Numbered from the stretch's first letter, positions 1 to 9,446 are shown. The stretch is DNA of 64,000 bases from Aquamicrobium lusatiense (GCF_014201615.1 NZ_JACHEU010000001.1:2623631-2687630); one strand, 5' to 3'. Notes: a model not told the origin generated them from the sequence alone. Numbers and translations: made by a program.

Positions 1-1816
1 GTATCAGCTTCACCGCCGTTTCCAGCACGGTCAGCGTCTTGAGGCCGAGGAAGTCGAACTTCACCAGCCCCGCGTCTTCGACCTTCTTCATGTTGAACTG
101 CGTGACCGGCATGTCCGAACGCGGATCGCGGTACATCGGCACCAGTTCCCACAAGGGCCGGTCGCCGATGACGATGCCGGCCGCATGGGTGGAGGCGTGG
201 CGGTAGAGCCCTTCCAGCTTCAGCGCCATGTCGAGCAGGGTCTGGACGATCGGCTCCTTCTCCACCTCCTCGGCAAAGCGCGGCTCGGCCTCGATGGCGT
301 CCTTGAGCTTGACCGGATTGGCGGGATTGGCCGGCACCATCTTGCACAGCCGGTCGACCAGCCCGTAGGGCATTTGCAGCACGCGACCGACATCGCGCAG
401 CACCGCGCGCGCCTGAAGCGTTCCGAAGGTGATGATCTGCCCTACCTGCTCGCGGCCGTATTTGCCCTGCACGTAGCGGATCACCTCTTCGCGTCGGTCC
501 TGACAGAAGTCGATGTCGAAGTCCGGCATCGACACGCGGTCGGGGTTGAGGAAGCGCTCGAACAGCAGCGAGAAACGCAGCGGATCGATGTCGGTGATGG
601 TCAGCGCATAGGCCACCAGCGAACCCGCACCCGAGCCACGGCCCGGTCCCACGGGGATATCGTGTTCCTTGGCCCATTTGATAAAGTCGGCAACGATCAG
701 GAAGTAACCCGGAAACTTCATCCGCTCGATGACGCCGAGCTCGAATTCGAGACGTTCCCGGTAATCCTCGACCGTATGGCCTTTGGTCGGCCCGTGCGCC
801 TCCAGCCTGCGAGCCAGTCCCTCGCGCGCCTGCCGCTTGAGTTCCTCAGCCTCCGCCCTTTCGGCGGCATCCGGGTCCTCGACATCCGCACCGGCAAAGC
901 GCGGCAGGATCGGCTTGCGGTTCTTCGGATAGTAGGAGCAGCGCATGGCGATCTCGACCGTATTGTCGAGCGCCTCTGGCAGGTCGGCGAACAGTTTCGC
1001 CATTTCCGCCTGCGATTTCAGGTAATTGTCCGGAGAGAGCCGCCGGCGGTCGTCGACCGCGATCACCGAGCCTTCGGCGATGGCGATCAGCGCGTCGTGC
1101 GCCTCATAGTCCTCGCGCTTGAGGAAGAAGGCCTCGTTGGTGGCAACCAGCGGCAACTCGTGCCGGTAGGCCAGATCGATGGTGCGCTGCTCGATACCGC
1201 GGTCATAGCCGGATACGCGCTCCAACTCGACATAGAGCCGGTCGCCGAACATTTCCTTGAGGAACAGCAGGCGCGATTCCGCCAGTTCCTGCCGGTCTGC
1301 CTTCAGCGCCGCTCCGACCGGCCCGCGCGGCCCGCCGGTCAGGCAGATCACGCCTTCGCGATATTGCTCCAGCATATCGCTGGTGGCATGCACCGGCTCG
1401 CCCGACGGCGTATCGAGATAGGCATGGCTGACAAGACGCACGAGATTGGCATAGCCTTCCTCGTTAGCCGCGATGAGCACGACCGGCGCCATGTCCGGCC
1501 CCGCCCGTCGCCGGTCGCGCGGTCCGTCCGCAGGCTCACCTGCGAAAGACAGATCGACCTGACAGCCCATGAGCGGCTGCACGCCGTCCTTGGTAGCCTT
1601 CTGCGCGAACTCCAGCGCACCGAACAGATTGTTGGTGTCGGTGACGGCAACGGCAGGCGCACTGTCCTTAACCGCATGCCCGACGATCGCACCAAGCTGA
1701 AGTGCGCCTTCCAGCAAGGAATAGGCGGAATGGACGCGCAGATGCACGAAAATGCGGCCCGATGCACTCGCAGGGAGTGTCTTCATCTTCTCGCTGGCTG
1801 ATTGATCGTCGCTCAT
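1..1816 (-). CDS. dnaE: DNA polymerase III subunit alpha, 5' part
   Basis: Catalytic subunit of the replicative DNA polymerase. The frame is open from an ATG at 1816 to the window edge, giving about 605 residues of a protein usually near 1160, so the C-terminal half lies outside. The N-terminus shows the PHP-domain start FVHLRVHSAYSLLEGA. Further on are GPGRGSGAGSLVAYAL and, near residue 430, PDFDIDFC, whose aspartates are the polymerase catalytic acids in the DnaE family. The sequence before the edge (QFNMKKVEDAGLVKFDFLGL) is also typical of DnaE. It looks like the housekeeping DnaE1 rather than the error-prone DnaE2. It is divergent from frmA across 190 bp. Confidence 0.96.
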   Translation of the reverse strand, partial: MSDDQSASEKMKTLPASASGRIFVHLRVHSAYSLLEGALQLGAIVGHAVKDSAPAVAVTDTNNLFGALEFAQKATKDGVQPLMGCQVDLSFAGEPADGPRDRRRAGPDMAPVVLIAANEEGYANLVRLVSHAYLDTPSGEPVHATSDMLEQYREGVICLTGGPRGPVGAALKADRQELAESRLLFLKEMFGDRLYVELERVSGYDRGIEQRTIDLAYRHELPLVATNEAFFLKREDYEAHDALIAIAEGSVIAVDDRRRLSPDNYLKSQAEMAKLFADLPEALDNTVEIAMRCSYYPKNRKPILPRFAGADVEDPDAAERAEAEELKRQAREGLARRLEAHGPTKGHTVEDYRERLEFELGVIERMKFPGYFLIVADFIKWAKEHDIPVGPGRGSGAGSLVAYALTITDIDPLRFSLLFERFLNPDRVSMPDFDIDFCQDRREEVIRYVQGKYGREQVGQIITFGTLQARAVLRDVGRVLQMPYGLVDRLCKMVPANPANPVKLKDAIEAEPRFAEEVEKEPIVQTLLDMALKLEGLYRHASTHAAGIVIGDRPLWELVPMYRDPRSDMPVTQFNMKKVEDAGLVKFDFLGLKTLTVLETAVKLI

Positions 1817-2006
1817 AAGTCGCAAACCGGGGATTCGTTCATTGATCCTTATAGTCGGAACAGGCCGGCTGCGAGTCCAGACCCAGCCTGTTCACAACTG
1901 CGTCTGCGCGGCGACGAAATGTCCAATCATGGTGTGCCACCTTGCGCCCCCGCCCCTTGCTGCTAGTTTAGCGACAATTGAAATTGTATTGCTGGGAGGA
2001 AACTTC

Positions 2007-3131
2007 ATGAAAACCCGCGCCGCCGTTGCTGTTGGAGCAGGCAAACCCCTTGAGATCATGGAAGTCGACCTCGAAGGGCCGCGCGAGGGCGAAGTTCTGG
2101 TCGAGATCAAGGCCACCGGCATCTGCCATACGGATGAATTCACTCTCTCGGGCGCCGATCCGGAAGGCATCTTTCCGGCCATTCTGGGCCATGAAGGCGC
2201 CGGCATCGTCGTTGATGTGGGCAAGGGTGTCACCACCCTGAAGAAGGGCGATCACGTCATCCCGCTCTACACCCCCGAATGCCGCTCCTGCCCGTCCTGC
2301 CTGTCGCGCAAGACCAACCTGTGCACCTCCATCCGCGCCACGCAGGGTCAGGGCCTGATGCCGGACGGCACCAGCCGCTTCTCGGTCGGCGGAGAGAAGA
2401 TCTTCCACTATATGGGCTGCTCGACCTTCTCCAACTTCACGGTGCTTCCTGAAATCGCGCTGGCGAAGGTCAACCCCGACGCACCCTTCGACAAGATCTG
2501 CTACATCGGCTGCGGCGTCACCACCGGCATCGGTGCGGTGATCAACACCGCAAAGGTCGAGATCGGCGCGACGGCGGCCGTGTTCGGCCTGGGCGGCATC
2601 GGCCTCAACGTCATTCAGGGTCTCAGGCTTGCCGGTGCCGACATGATCATCGGCGTCGACATCAACAACGACAAGAAGGCATGGGGCGAGAAGTTCGGCA
2701 TGACCCATTTCGTCAACCCGACGGAGGTTGATGACGTGGTAGCACATATCGTCAACATGACCAGGCGCGGCGCAGACCAGATCGGCGGCGCAGACTATAC
2801 CTTCGACTGCACCGGCAACGTCAGGGTCATGCGGCAGGCGCTGGAATGCTCGCATCGCGGCTGGGGCGAATCGATCGTCATCGGGGTCGCCGGTGCCGGT
2901 CAGGAAATCTCGACGCGCCCGTTCCAGCTCGTCACCGGCCGCACCTGGAAGGGCACGGCCTTCGGCGGCGCGCGCGGCCGCACCGACGTGCCGAAAATCG
3001 TCGACTGGTACATGGAAGGCAAGATCCAGATCGACCCGATGATCACCCACACCATGCCGCTGGAAGACATCAACAAGGGCTTCGAGCTCATGAACGCAGG
3101 CAAGTCCGTCCGCGGCGTGGTGGTTTACTGA
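2007..3131 (+). CDS. frmA: S-(hydroxymethyl)glutathione dehydrogenase (class III alcohol dehydrogenase)
   Basis: NAD-dependent zinc enzyme that oxidises S-hydroxymethylglutathione in formaldehyde detoxification; many members also reduce S-nitrosoglutathione. It has 374 residues, the family's usual length. Catalytic-zinc ligands Cys40, His62 and Cys169 and structural-zinc cysteines 92, 95, 98 and 106 are all visible, as is the GLGGIG dinucleotide motif at 194-199. The ATG at 2007 follows a strong GGGAGGA ribosome site at 1994-2000. The frame stays open upstream to 1842, but that extension does not resemble the family. I see no FrmR-type repressor or FghA hydrolase beside it; a distant GFA-family gene is at 58.5 kb. 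Confidence 0.95.
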   Translation: MKTRAAVAVGAGKPLEIMEVDLEGPREGEVLVEIKATGICHTDEFTLSGADPEGIFPAILGHEGAGIVVDVGKGVTTLKKGDHVIPLYTPECRSCPSCLSRKTNLCTSIRATQGQGLMPDGTSRFSVGGEKIFHYMGCSTFSNFTVLPEIALAKVNPDAPFDKICYIGCGVTTGIGAVINTAKVEIGATAAVFGLGGIGLNVIQGLRLAGADMIIGVDINNDKKAWGEKFGMTHFVNPTEVDDVVAHIVNMTRRGADQIGGADYTFDCTGNVRVMRQALECSHRGWGESIVIGVAGAGQEISTRPFQLVTGRTWKGTAFGGARGRTDVPKIVDWYMEGKIQIDPMITHTMPLEDINKGFELMNAGKSVRGVVVY

Positions 3132-3161
3132 CAGATAGCCTGACGAAAAGGGGGCCAGTAC

Positions 3162-3941
3162 ATGGGGCGGCTTTCCGTCACGATCGCAGTCGCAGGGGTG
3201 CTGGCCGCTTCTTCCCTTTCTCAGGCCCAGACGTTCGAGGGGGATTTTGCATTCCGATGGCTCTCGGAGCCACAGCAGCGCCATCGCATCATGCAATCCC
3301 TTTCCGACATATCTTTCACTGACAGCGCGGGACGTCGCTGGACCGTACCAAAGGGAACCAGGATCGACGGCGCATCGATACCGGCCGTCTTATGGACTTT
3401 TGCCGGCTCTCCTTTCGTAGGAAACTATCGGAGAGCGTCAGTTATCCATGATCATTATTGTGACCTCAAAAGTGAAGTCGCCTCCGAGGTCAACATGATG
3501 TTTCGCGACGCCATGCGAGCAGACGGGCTGTCGAAACGCGAAAGCCAGTCAAAATATCTGGCGGTGTCCGCCTATACCAAACTTACCCGCGCCTGCGGCA
3601 AGCACACGGACAGCTGGAAAACCCTTGCCCAGCTCTCTACCTTTGATGGCGCCACGAAAAGCGGTGATTTCATGGAACTTCTCAGGGAATGGGACACACT
3701 GCCCACACCGGATGATACGACGACGATGAGAGCCGCAGAGGCAATCAGACTTGGAGAAATCAAAAATCCTCTGAGCTTTGCAGCTCTGCTCGAATTTGAG
3801 CGGAATATGACTGAGGAAAATTACGCTGCTCTTGAACGAGCCCTCGAAGGCGAGCAGCCGTCTGATGAGGAGGTGGATCTGATGCTGCTTCTGGCCGATG
3901 TGGCAACTCCGGACTTTCTGGACGCACCGGCCAACAAATGA
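3162..3941 (+). CDS. DUF1353 family secreted protein
   Basis: A 259-residue protein with a Sec signal peptide (about residues 1-22, ending SLSQA). The DUF1353 signatures follow: WTVPKGTRIDGASIP at 60-74 and VIHDHYCD at 94-101. DUF1353 occurs in bacteria and tailed phages; its histidine/aspartate-rich core suggests a hydrolase or metal site, but no reaction is established to my knowledge. The C-terminal 120 residues look helical and acidic and I do not recognise them. The coding sequence is less GC-rich than its neighbours and uses rarer codons, a weak sign of later acquisition. Its last 4 bases overlap the start of the next gene (ATGA). Confidence 0.7.
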   Translation: MGRLSVTIAVAGVLAASSLSQAQTFEGDFAFRWLSEPQQRHRIMQSLSDISFTDSAGRRWTVPKGTRIDGASIPAVLWTFAGSPFVGNYRRASVIHDHYCDLKSEVASEVNMMFRDAMRADGLSKRESQSKYLAVSAYTKLTRACGKHTDSWKTLAQLSTFDGATKSGDFMELLREWDTLPTPDDTTTMRAAEAIRLGEIKNPLSFAALLEFERNMTEENYAALERALEGEQPSDEEVDLMLLLADVATPDFLDAPANK

Positions 3942-4408
3942 GTGTCGCCCCGGTGATCTACGTCGATGCCGACGCCTGCCCCGTCAAGGCCGAGGTCGTG
4001 CGCGTTGCAGAACGCTTCGACCTCGAAACGGTCTTCGTTGCCAATGGCGGATTGCGTCCTTCGCGCGACCCGAAGATCCGCAATGTGGTGGTGTCCTCGG
4101 GCGCTGACGCTGCCGACGACTGGATCGTCGAGCATGCGCAGGCGAACGATATCGTCATCACCGCCGACATTCCGCTTGCTGCGCGAACCGTGGCGCTTGG
4201 CGCGCATGTGCTCGGCCCCACCGGCCGGCCCTTCACGCCGGAGACGATCGGCATGGCCGTCGCCATGCGCGACCTGAAGCAGCATCTGCGCGAAACGGGT
4301 GAAAGCAAGGGTTACAATGCCTCCTTCGCGCCGCGAGACCGGTCCCGCTTTCTTGGTGAACTCGACCGCATCGTGCGGATAGCCCTGAAATCAGGCGCGT
4401 CCGCATGA
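3938..4408 (+). CDS. YaiI/YqxD family protein (UPF0178, DUF188)
   Basis: A 156-residue cytosolic protein of the UPF0178 family. It begins with the diagnostic YVDADACPVK at residues 8-17, whose aspartates resemble the metal site of PIN-like nuclease folds, and contains DIVITADIPLA in the middle. The biochemical function is unproven. The start overlaps the previous gene by ATGA, and its own end overlaps the next gene by four bases, so the three genes are probably translated together. Confidence 0.88.
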   Translation: MSVAPVIYVDADACPVKAEVVRVAERFDLETVFVANGGLRPSRDPKIRNVVVSSGADAADDWIVEHAQANDIVITADIPLAARTVALGAHVLGPTGRPFTPETIGMAVAMRDLKQHLRETGESKGYNASFAPRDRSRFLGELDRIVRIALKSGASA

Positions 4409-5073
4409 GCGCGGGGCAGCCACGATCTGGCTGGCTGCCCATCCACCGGCATGCGCTTTTCGGTGTGTCGGCCCTGATCGGTCTCGCTGCGCTCGTAACG
4501 GCGCTTTTCCTGAAGGCCGAACTTGCCTATTCGATCGGTGCCAATGCCTTCTTCGCGGCCTACAGTGCGCTGGTGCTGGCGGAAATGCCGCTGCTCAGCG
4601 CCGACTATCTCAGCCGCAACGCGCGCGCCACCGACCAGCCTCTGGCGGTCATCTTCATCATCACCTTCATGGTGGTCGGCGTAGCGGTGGGAGCGCTGTT
4701 CCAGATCATAAACGGTCAGGGTGTCGGCCCCGCGGGCCTTGTCTTCGCACTGGCTTCCATTCCGCTTGGCTGGTTCACCATCCATGCCATGACTGCCCTG
4801 CACTACGCCCATGTCTACTGGAGCGATGACGCCGGCGAGACGACCGAGAAAAAACCCGCCGGAGGCTTTGAGTTTCCAGGCACCAAACATCCCCAAGGCT
4901 GGGATTTTCTTTATTTCTCAACGGTCATCGGCATGACGGCTCAGACTTCTGATACCTCTGTCACGACCGCGCATATGCGCCGCATCGTGCTGGCGCATTC
5001 CATCGTGTCGTTCTTCTTCAACACGGTCATCGTCGCGGCGGCAGTCAATCTGGCTGTCAGCCTCGGCGACTGA
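4405..5073 (+). CDS. DUF1345 family inner-membrane protein
   Basis: A 222-residue integral membrane protein with about five hydrophobic segments (near residues 17-35, 43-62, 80-100, 112-135 and 195-218). The segment YFSTVIGMTAQTSDT, followed by MRRIVLAHSIVSFFFN, matches the conserved end of DUF1345, which resembles the pore and inner-helix part of two-TM potassium channels. The function is not established. ATGA overlap with the YaiI-family gene. It converges with the polysaccharide co-polymerase gene only 25 bp downstream, with no obvious terminator between. Confidence 0.82.
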   Translation: MSAGQPRSGWLPIHRHALFGVSALIGLAALVTALFLKAELAYSIGANAFFAAYSALVLAEMPLLSADYLSRNARATDQPLAVIFIITFMVVGVAVGALFQIINGQGVGPAGLVFALASIPLGWFTIHAMTALHYAHVYWSDDAGETTEKKPAGGFEFPGTKHPQGWDFLYFSTVIGMTAQTSDTSVTTAHMRRIVLAHSIVSFFFNTVIVAAAVNLAVSLGD

Positions 5074-5098
5074 AGCCACGCGTGACGGACCAATCGGC

Positions 5099-7489
5099 TC
5101 AGGCTGCCCTAGTGCCCGGCATCGGTCCGCGCGGTGTATGGCTCTCAACGGGTGTCACCAGAATTGCATCGGGAAACCCATCGCGAATGATGTTCGCCGC
5201 GGCGGACAAGGCCACGTCGTCCGGGTCCAGCAGGCTTATGAACACTTCCGCTTCGCTGGATGACAGACGCCTGATGCCCTGCGCGTCGGTCGGCCCGCAT
5301 TCGACCACGACCAGATCATAGGCAGCCGCCAGCGATTGCAGGATGACCGGCAGGCGGCTGGCCGCGCGCATGGCACGGATGGGATCGGCGACACCGACCG
5401 GCATGATGTGACAATCCGAGAAATGATCCGGATGAAGCACATCGGTAAACTGCGCATCGCCCGCCAGAAGATCGGTTATTCCCGGCAAGGTCAGGCTTTC
5501 AAGCATGGCTTCCGACACGGCGCCCGAAGCTGTCAGGTCGACCAGGACGACCCTCAGACCGGCGTCGGCAATGTCGCGCGCAACCATGATTGCGCTGGCA
5601 GCCGCTTCATCGCCTTCCGGCGAGACGAAAACGGCACGCGAGGCTCCGCTTTCGATAAGCTTGCGAACGGCGGTGTCGATGCCGACTTCACCAAGATCGA
5701 GACGCGTTGCCGGTGTGGCGGAAACCGGTGCTGGCTCTTCCTCCATCAGCGCGGGCTCCATCTCCGTCAGGATTTGTTGCGGCAAGTCAGGTTCGACATC
5801 AGGCGAACCCTCAGACACCGTCAGGGAAACGTCTTCAGCAACGACCGGATCCTCCTGCGTCGTCTGGGCCGTCGGCTCAGCAACCTCCGGCGTCATCACT
5901 GGCTCCGGATCAGGCAGAGGCTCCGGTTCGGCAGGCTCCTCCAATGGCTCAGCCTGTTGTGCTTGCGCCTCCTGCAACGGTTTCGCGGTGTCTTCCGCCT
6001 GCCCGGTTGCAGCGAAAAGAATGCTCGCTGGCAAAGCGCTGGCGGCAGGCTCTGGTAGGGGCTCCTGCTCCTGAACAGGATAAGGAACAGGGGCCGGACG
6101 CATTGCACGACCCGAAAAAAGCTCCCGAAGCAGGGTGATGATTGCCATGATCAGGATGGCGCCGAAGAAAGCAGCGCCGACGATCGGCAGCACTTTCGGG
6201 AAATAGGGCTCCGCCGGCGCAACGGCGCGTGAGAAAACCCGGGCATCGACCGGCAGGTAGTTGCGGTCCTGTCGGGCGGACGCCTCGCGATACCGGGTCA
6301 GATAGGTTTCCAGAAGCTGACGCTGGGCTGCGGCCTCACGCTCAAGTGCGTTCAGCTCCACCTCCTGCTCGCCGGCACGCGCGGATGCAGCCTTGAGCTG
6401 GTTGACCTCTGCCAGAAGCTGGTTTTCCCGCGCCTTCGCGGTTTCCGCTTCGGTCATCAGCCCCGACAATACCTTGCGCGCTTCGGACTGAATCTGGGCA
6501 TCGAGGCCGGTAAGCTGCGAGCGCAAGGCACGGATGCGCGGGTGATTGTCGAGCAGCGTCGTGGAGAGATCGGTGATTTCCGACTGTAACTGGATCTGAC
6601 GTTCGCGCAGCCTCTGGATCAGACCGGAAGACATCACCTCAGGCAGCGCATCGAGCGAGCCACCATTCTGAAGCGCCTGCCGCACGCTGTCCGCGGTGGC
6701 TTCAGCGGCAGCGCGGCTGGCGCGCAGGCGGGAAAGTTCGCTCGAAAGCTCGGCAAGCTGCTGCGTCGCCAGCACGGAATTGTTCTGACCAACCAGAATG
6801 TCCGATTGTCCGCGATACGCCGCAACTTTGGCTTCTGCCTCTTTCACCCTTTTTGAAAGGTCCTCGATCTCCGGCGCCAGCCATTCGGTTGCGGCCGCGT
6901 TCGACTCAAGCTTCGCGTTTCCCTGAGACGCGATGTAAGTGTCCGCGATGAGATTGGGGATTTCCGCCGCGAGCTTTGGATCCTCCGAAGAAAACTCGAT
7001 CACGATCACCCGCGATCCTTCGACACGGTATACGTTCAGCTTCTCGCGCATGCGGCGAATGACGCGCTCTTCGACAGCCATGATACCGGGATCCGACTTC
7101 AGTCCGGCAATCACGAGAAGCCGCTGCAACCCCGAACTGTTCGCGCCTTCATCGAATTCGGGCAGCTTCGCCAGCCCAAGTTGTTCGGCGACCTTTGCCA
7201 GTGTCTCCGTCGAGGACACCACCTGAACCTGGCTGGTGACGCCCTGATCATCGAGAACAGGTTGCTCGCTCTGCCCGCTCTCCGGCCGGGTGAAAACGGA
7301 TTCCCGCGTTTCTATCAGCAGCCGCGTTTCGGCCCGATAGCGTGGCGTCGTGGTGGAGGCGAAGGCCAGCGCCGCACCGACTGCGCACAAGGCAACAATG
7401 AGTATGCGCAGCCAGTTGCGGAACAGACTGCCAAAAAGCTGCCTGATGTCCACATCGAGATCGGCCTGGGCCAACTGGGGTCCTGACAT
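5099..7489 (-). CDS. GumC/Wzc-like polysaccharide co-polymerase with degenerate ATPase domain
   Basis: Inner-membrane protein (796 residues) that should set chain length and couple polymerisation to export of a polysaccharide. Order of parts: Wzz domain with TM1 at about 28-45; a long periplasmic region with coiled-coil segments at 200-265, 290-340 and 345-400; TM2 at 433-454; a Glu/Pro-rich linker at 460-595; and a P-loop-type domain at 605-780. That last domain keeps the fold's strands (VVLVDLTA at 646-653, LVVVECG at 726-732). Its Walker A position reads FVSPEGDEAAAS and lacks the GxGKS/T lysine, and there is no C-terminal tyrosine cluster. It therefore probably does not act as a tyrosine kinase. 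The start at 7489 has a GAGGG ribosome site. It is divergent from the Wza-like gene. Confidence 0.88.
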   Translation of the reverse strand: MSGPQLAQADLDVDIRQLFGSLFRNWLRILIVALCAVGAALAFASTTTPRYRAETRLLIETRESVFTRPESGQSEQPVLDDQGVTSQVQVVSSTETLAKVAEQLGLAKLPEFDEGANSSGLQRLLVIAGLKSDPGIMAVEERVIRRMREKLNVYRVEGSRVIVIEFSSEDPKLAAEIPNLIADTYIASQGNAKLESNAAATEWLAPEIEDLSKRVKEAEAKVAAYRGQSDILVGQNNSVLATQQLAELSSELSRLRASRAAAEATADSVRQALQNGGSLDALPEVMSSGLIQRLRERQIQLQSEITDLSTTLLDNHPRIRALRSQLTGLDAQIQSEARKVLSGLMTEAETAKARENQLLAEVNQLKAASARAGEQEVELNALEREAAAQRQLLETYLTRYREASARQDRNYLPVDARVFSRAVAPAEPYFPKVLPIVGAAFFGAILIMAIITLLRELFSGRAMRPAPVPYPVQEQEPLPEPAASALPASILFAATGQAEDTAKPLQEAQAQQAEPLEEPAEPEPLPDPEPVMTPEVAEPTAQTTQEDPVVAEDVSLTVSEGSPDVEPDLPQQILTEMEPALMEEEPAPVSATPATRLDLGEVGIDTAVRKLIESGASRAVFVSPEGDEAAASAIMVARDIADAGLRVVLVDLTASGAVSEAMLESLTLPGITDLLAGDAQFTDVLHPDHFSDCHIMPVGVADPIRAMRAASRLPVILQSLAAAYDLVVVECGPTDAQGIRRLSSSEAEVFISLLDPDDVALSAAANIIRDGFPDAILVTPVESHTPRGPMPGTRAA

Positions 7490-7697
7490 GCGCCCTCACT
7501 CCGGAAACGGGTGAAGCCACTGTAAGGAGTTATGGTAACCCAGCCCTTAAGATGGATGTAATAATTCATTAGGCTTTGAAGAGCCGCACTCTCGATGGAT
7601 CGTTCAAATTTTACCGGCCATTAACCCTAATAGGTTGATAACGAGACGATCCTCAAGGTCCGCCACAGCGGCGGCCAGCCGAAGGTGTCGACCGGTT
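7490..7697. promoter_or_regulatory. Divergent control region of the exopolysaccharide locus
   Basis: This 208 bp gap separates the minus-strand co-polymerase from the plus-strand export and glycosyltransferase genes, so promoters for both directions should lie here. The stretch near 7550-7580 is AT-rich compared with its surroundings. I could not pick a convincing sigma-70 pair or a recognised operator. Confidence 0.4.
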
Positions 7698-8264
7698 ATG
7701 AAAAGTCCCGCCATCCTGTTGAGCGCTATGATCGCAGTCTCCGCGAGCCTGTCCGGCTGCTCCAGCTACAGGCCAACACCGGCGGCTTTCCATGAAGTGC
7801 TCAACCAGCCTTATCAGCTGGGAGCCGGTGACCGCATTCGCGTGACCGTTTTCGAGCAGGAAGGGCTGACAAATACATATAGTGTCGACCAGTCTGGCTA
7901 TATATCGTTCCCGCTTGTCGGGAACATCCCGGCTCGCGGCCACACGGCCCAGCAGCTTGAGAAGCAGATCGCGGCCAAGCTGCGTCAGGGCTATCTGAGG
8001 GATCCCGACGTGTCGGTGGAGATAGATCGCTACCGGCCGATCTTCGTGATGGGCGAAGTGGGTGCAGCCGGCCAGTACTCCTATGTACCGGGTCTCACCG
8101 TTCAGAAAGCCGTTGCAATCGCCGGCGGCTTCTCGGCGCGCGCCAATCAGGAGAGCGTGGACATAACGCGGGATATCAACGGCGAGGTCATCACCGGGCG
8201 CGTCCGGACATCCGATCCTCTGTTACCCGGCGACACCGTCTATGTACGCGAACGCCTGTTCTGA
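7698..8264 (+). CDS. Polysaccharide export lipoprotein (short Wza-like, Poly_export/SLBB)
   Basis: A 188-residue lipoprotein with signal peptide and lipobox LSGC, the lipidated cysteine being residue 21. The Poly_export domain follows (YQLGAGDRIRVTVFEQEGL, then YSVDQSGYISFPLVGNIPA) and then an SLBB-type segment (RPIFVMGEVGAAGQYSYVPG). It should form the periplasmic and outer-membrane exit for the polymer, working with the co-polymerase. At half the length of E. coli Wza it lacks the extra repeats, and I see no clear C-terminal amphipathic helix. The ATG at 7698 is chosen because it starts the signal peptide; the frame extends upstream to 7635 without one. Three bases separate it from the glycosyltransferase. 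Confidence 0.9.
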   Translation: MKSPAILLSAMIAVSASLSGCSSYRPTPAAFHEVLNQPYQLGAGDRIRVTVFEQEGLTNTYSVDQSGYISFPLVGNIPARGHTAQQLEKQIAAKLRQGYLRDPDVSVEIDRYRPIFVMGEVGAAGQYSYVPGLTVQKAVAIAGGFSARANQESVDITRDINGEVITGRVRTSDPLLPGDTVYVRERLF

Positions 8265-8267
8265 GGG

Positions 8268-9446
8268 ATGAAGGACAAATTGCGTATCGTTCACTGCTTC
8301 CGTTCTCCTCTCGGCGGCATATTCCGGCATGTGCGCGATCTGACGGAGGCCCAGGCAGCGGCGGGACACAGCGTCGGCATCGTATGCGACTCCACAACGG
8401 GAGGCGCGTTTGAAGATGCGTTGTTCGAGCAGATCTCCGGGAATCTTGTGCTGGGAATCCATCGCACGCCCATGCAGCGCCACATCGGCATCGGCGACGC
8501 CCTCGCCGCATGGAAAACATTCAGGATCATCAAGGAATTGCAGCCGGACGTGCTTCACGGGCACGGTGCAAAAGGCGGCGCTTACGCCCGCCTTTTCGGC
8601 TCACTGTTGCGGGTTTCAGGGTCTCGCGTGGCCCGCATCTATTCTCCCCATGGCGGCAGCCTCCACTATGACGAGGAAACGCTGGCCGGCAAAACGCTGT
8701 TTGCGCTGGAGCGGGCCATGGGAAAGCTCACCGATCACCTGCTGTTCGTCTCCGACCATGAACGCCGGACATATCGTCACAAAGTGGGTGCGCCGCACGG
8801 ACCAAGCAGCCTCGTCTACAATGGCTTGCGTGCGGCTGAGTTCGCGCCCGTCATCGTGCGCGAAGATGCCGCCGATTTCCTCTATATCGGCATGATGCGC
8901 GACCTGAAGGGGCCGGACATCTTCATCGATGCCTTCGCCGCTGCGGAAAAACTGATGGGCCGCCCCCTGACTGCCGTGATGGTGGGAGACGGAGAAGACC
9001 TTCCAAAATACAGGGAACAGGTCGCCCGGCTGGGACTTGAAGAGAGAATCACATTTCATCAGCCGATGCCCGCCAGACAGGCTTTTGAACTGGCAAATCT
9101 GGTCATCGTGCCATCACGAGCGGAGGCCATGCCCTACATCGTGCTGGAAACGCTCGCAGCAGGACGGCCCATCATCGCTTCGGCTGTCGGCGGTATTCCC
9201 GAAGTGCTCGGAACAGGCTCGAAAGCGCTGATCGCACCCAAACCCGATATTCTGGCCGCCTCGATAGTGTCGGCGCTATCCGATCCCGAAGCCTGCAGGC
9301 GCGCTATGCCCGATGTTGTCGCCCTCCGCAAAGTCTTCAATGCAAACGTCATGGCGGGCAGGATCGAAGCTGCCTATACTGCAACCCTGAACGGAAAAGA
9401 TGAAATCGGGCGCGCCGGTGATCAGCAGGATTGCACTGCCGGATAG
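8268..9446 (+). CDS. Glycosyltransferase family 4 (GT-B)
   Basis: A 392-residue cytoplasmic glycosyltransferase that should add a sugar to the lipid-linked repeat. The N-terminal half starts IVHCFRSPLGGIFRHVRDL, the glycine-rich acceptor-side loop of GT-B enzymes. The C-terminal half has the donor-site EX7E motif within SRAEAMPYIVLETLAAG and the following VGGIPEVL. The sugar cannot be read from sequence. It is the only dedicated glycosyltransferase in this locus apart from the priming enzyme. Tightly spaced after the export gene. Confidence 0.9.
   Translation: MKDKLRIVHCFRSPLGGIFRHVRDLTEAQAAAGHSVGIVCDSTTGGAFEDALFEQISGNLVLGIHRTPMQRHIGIGDALAAWKTFRIIKELQPDVLHGHGAKGGAYARLFGSLLRVSGSRVARIYSPHGGSLHYDEETLAGKTLFALERAMGKLTDHLLFVSDHERRTYRHKVGAPHGPSSLVYNGLRAAEFAPVIVREDAADFLYIGMMRDLKGPDIFIDAFAAAEKLMGRPLTAVMVGDGEDLPKYREQVARLGLEERITFHQPMPARQAFELANLVIVPSRAEAMPYIVLETLAAGRPIIASAVGGIPEVLGTGSKALIAPKPDILAASIVSALSDPEACRRAMPDVVALRKVFNANVMAGRIEAAYTATLNGKDEIGRAGDQQDCTAG

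Noticed and set aside
185..1801. 538-codon open frame on the plus strand at the left edge
   Set aside because: It is opposite dnaE, whose PHP and polymerase motifs are clear on the minus strand.
1968..3296. 442-codon open frame opposite frmA
   Set aside because: Antisense shadow of frmA, with no recognisable motif.
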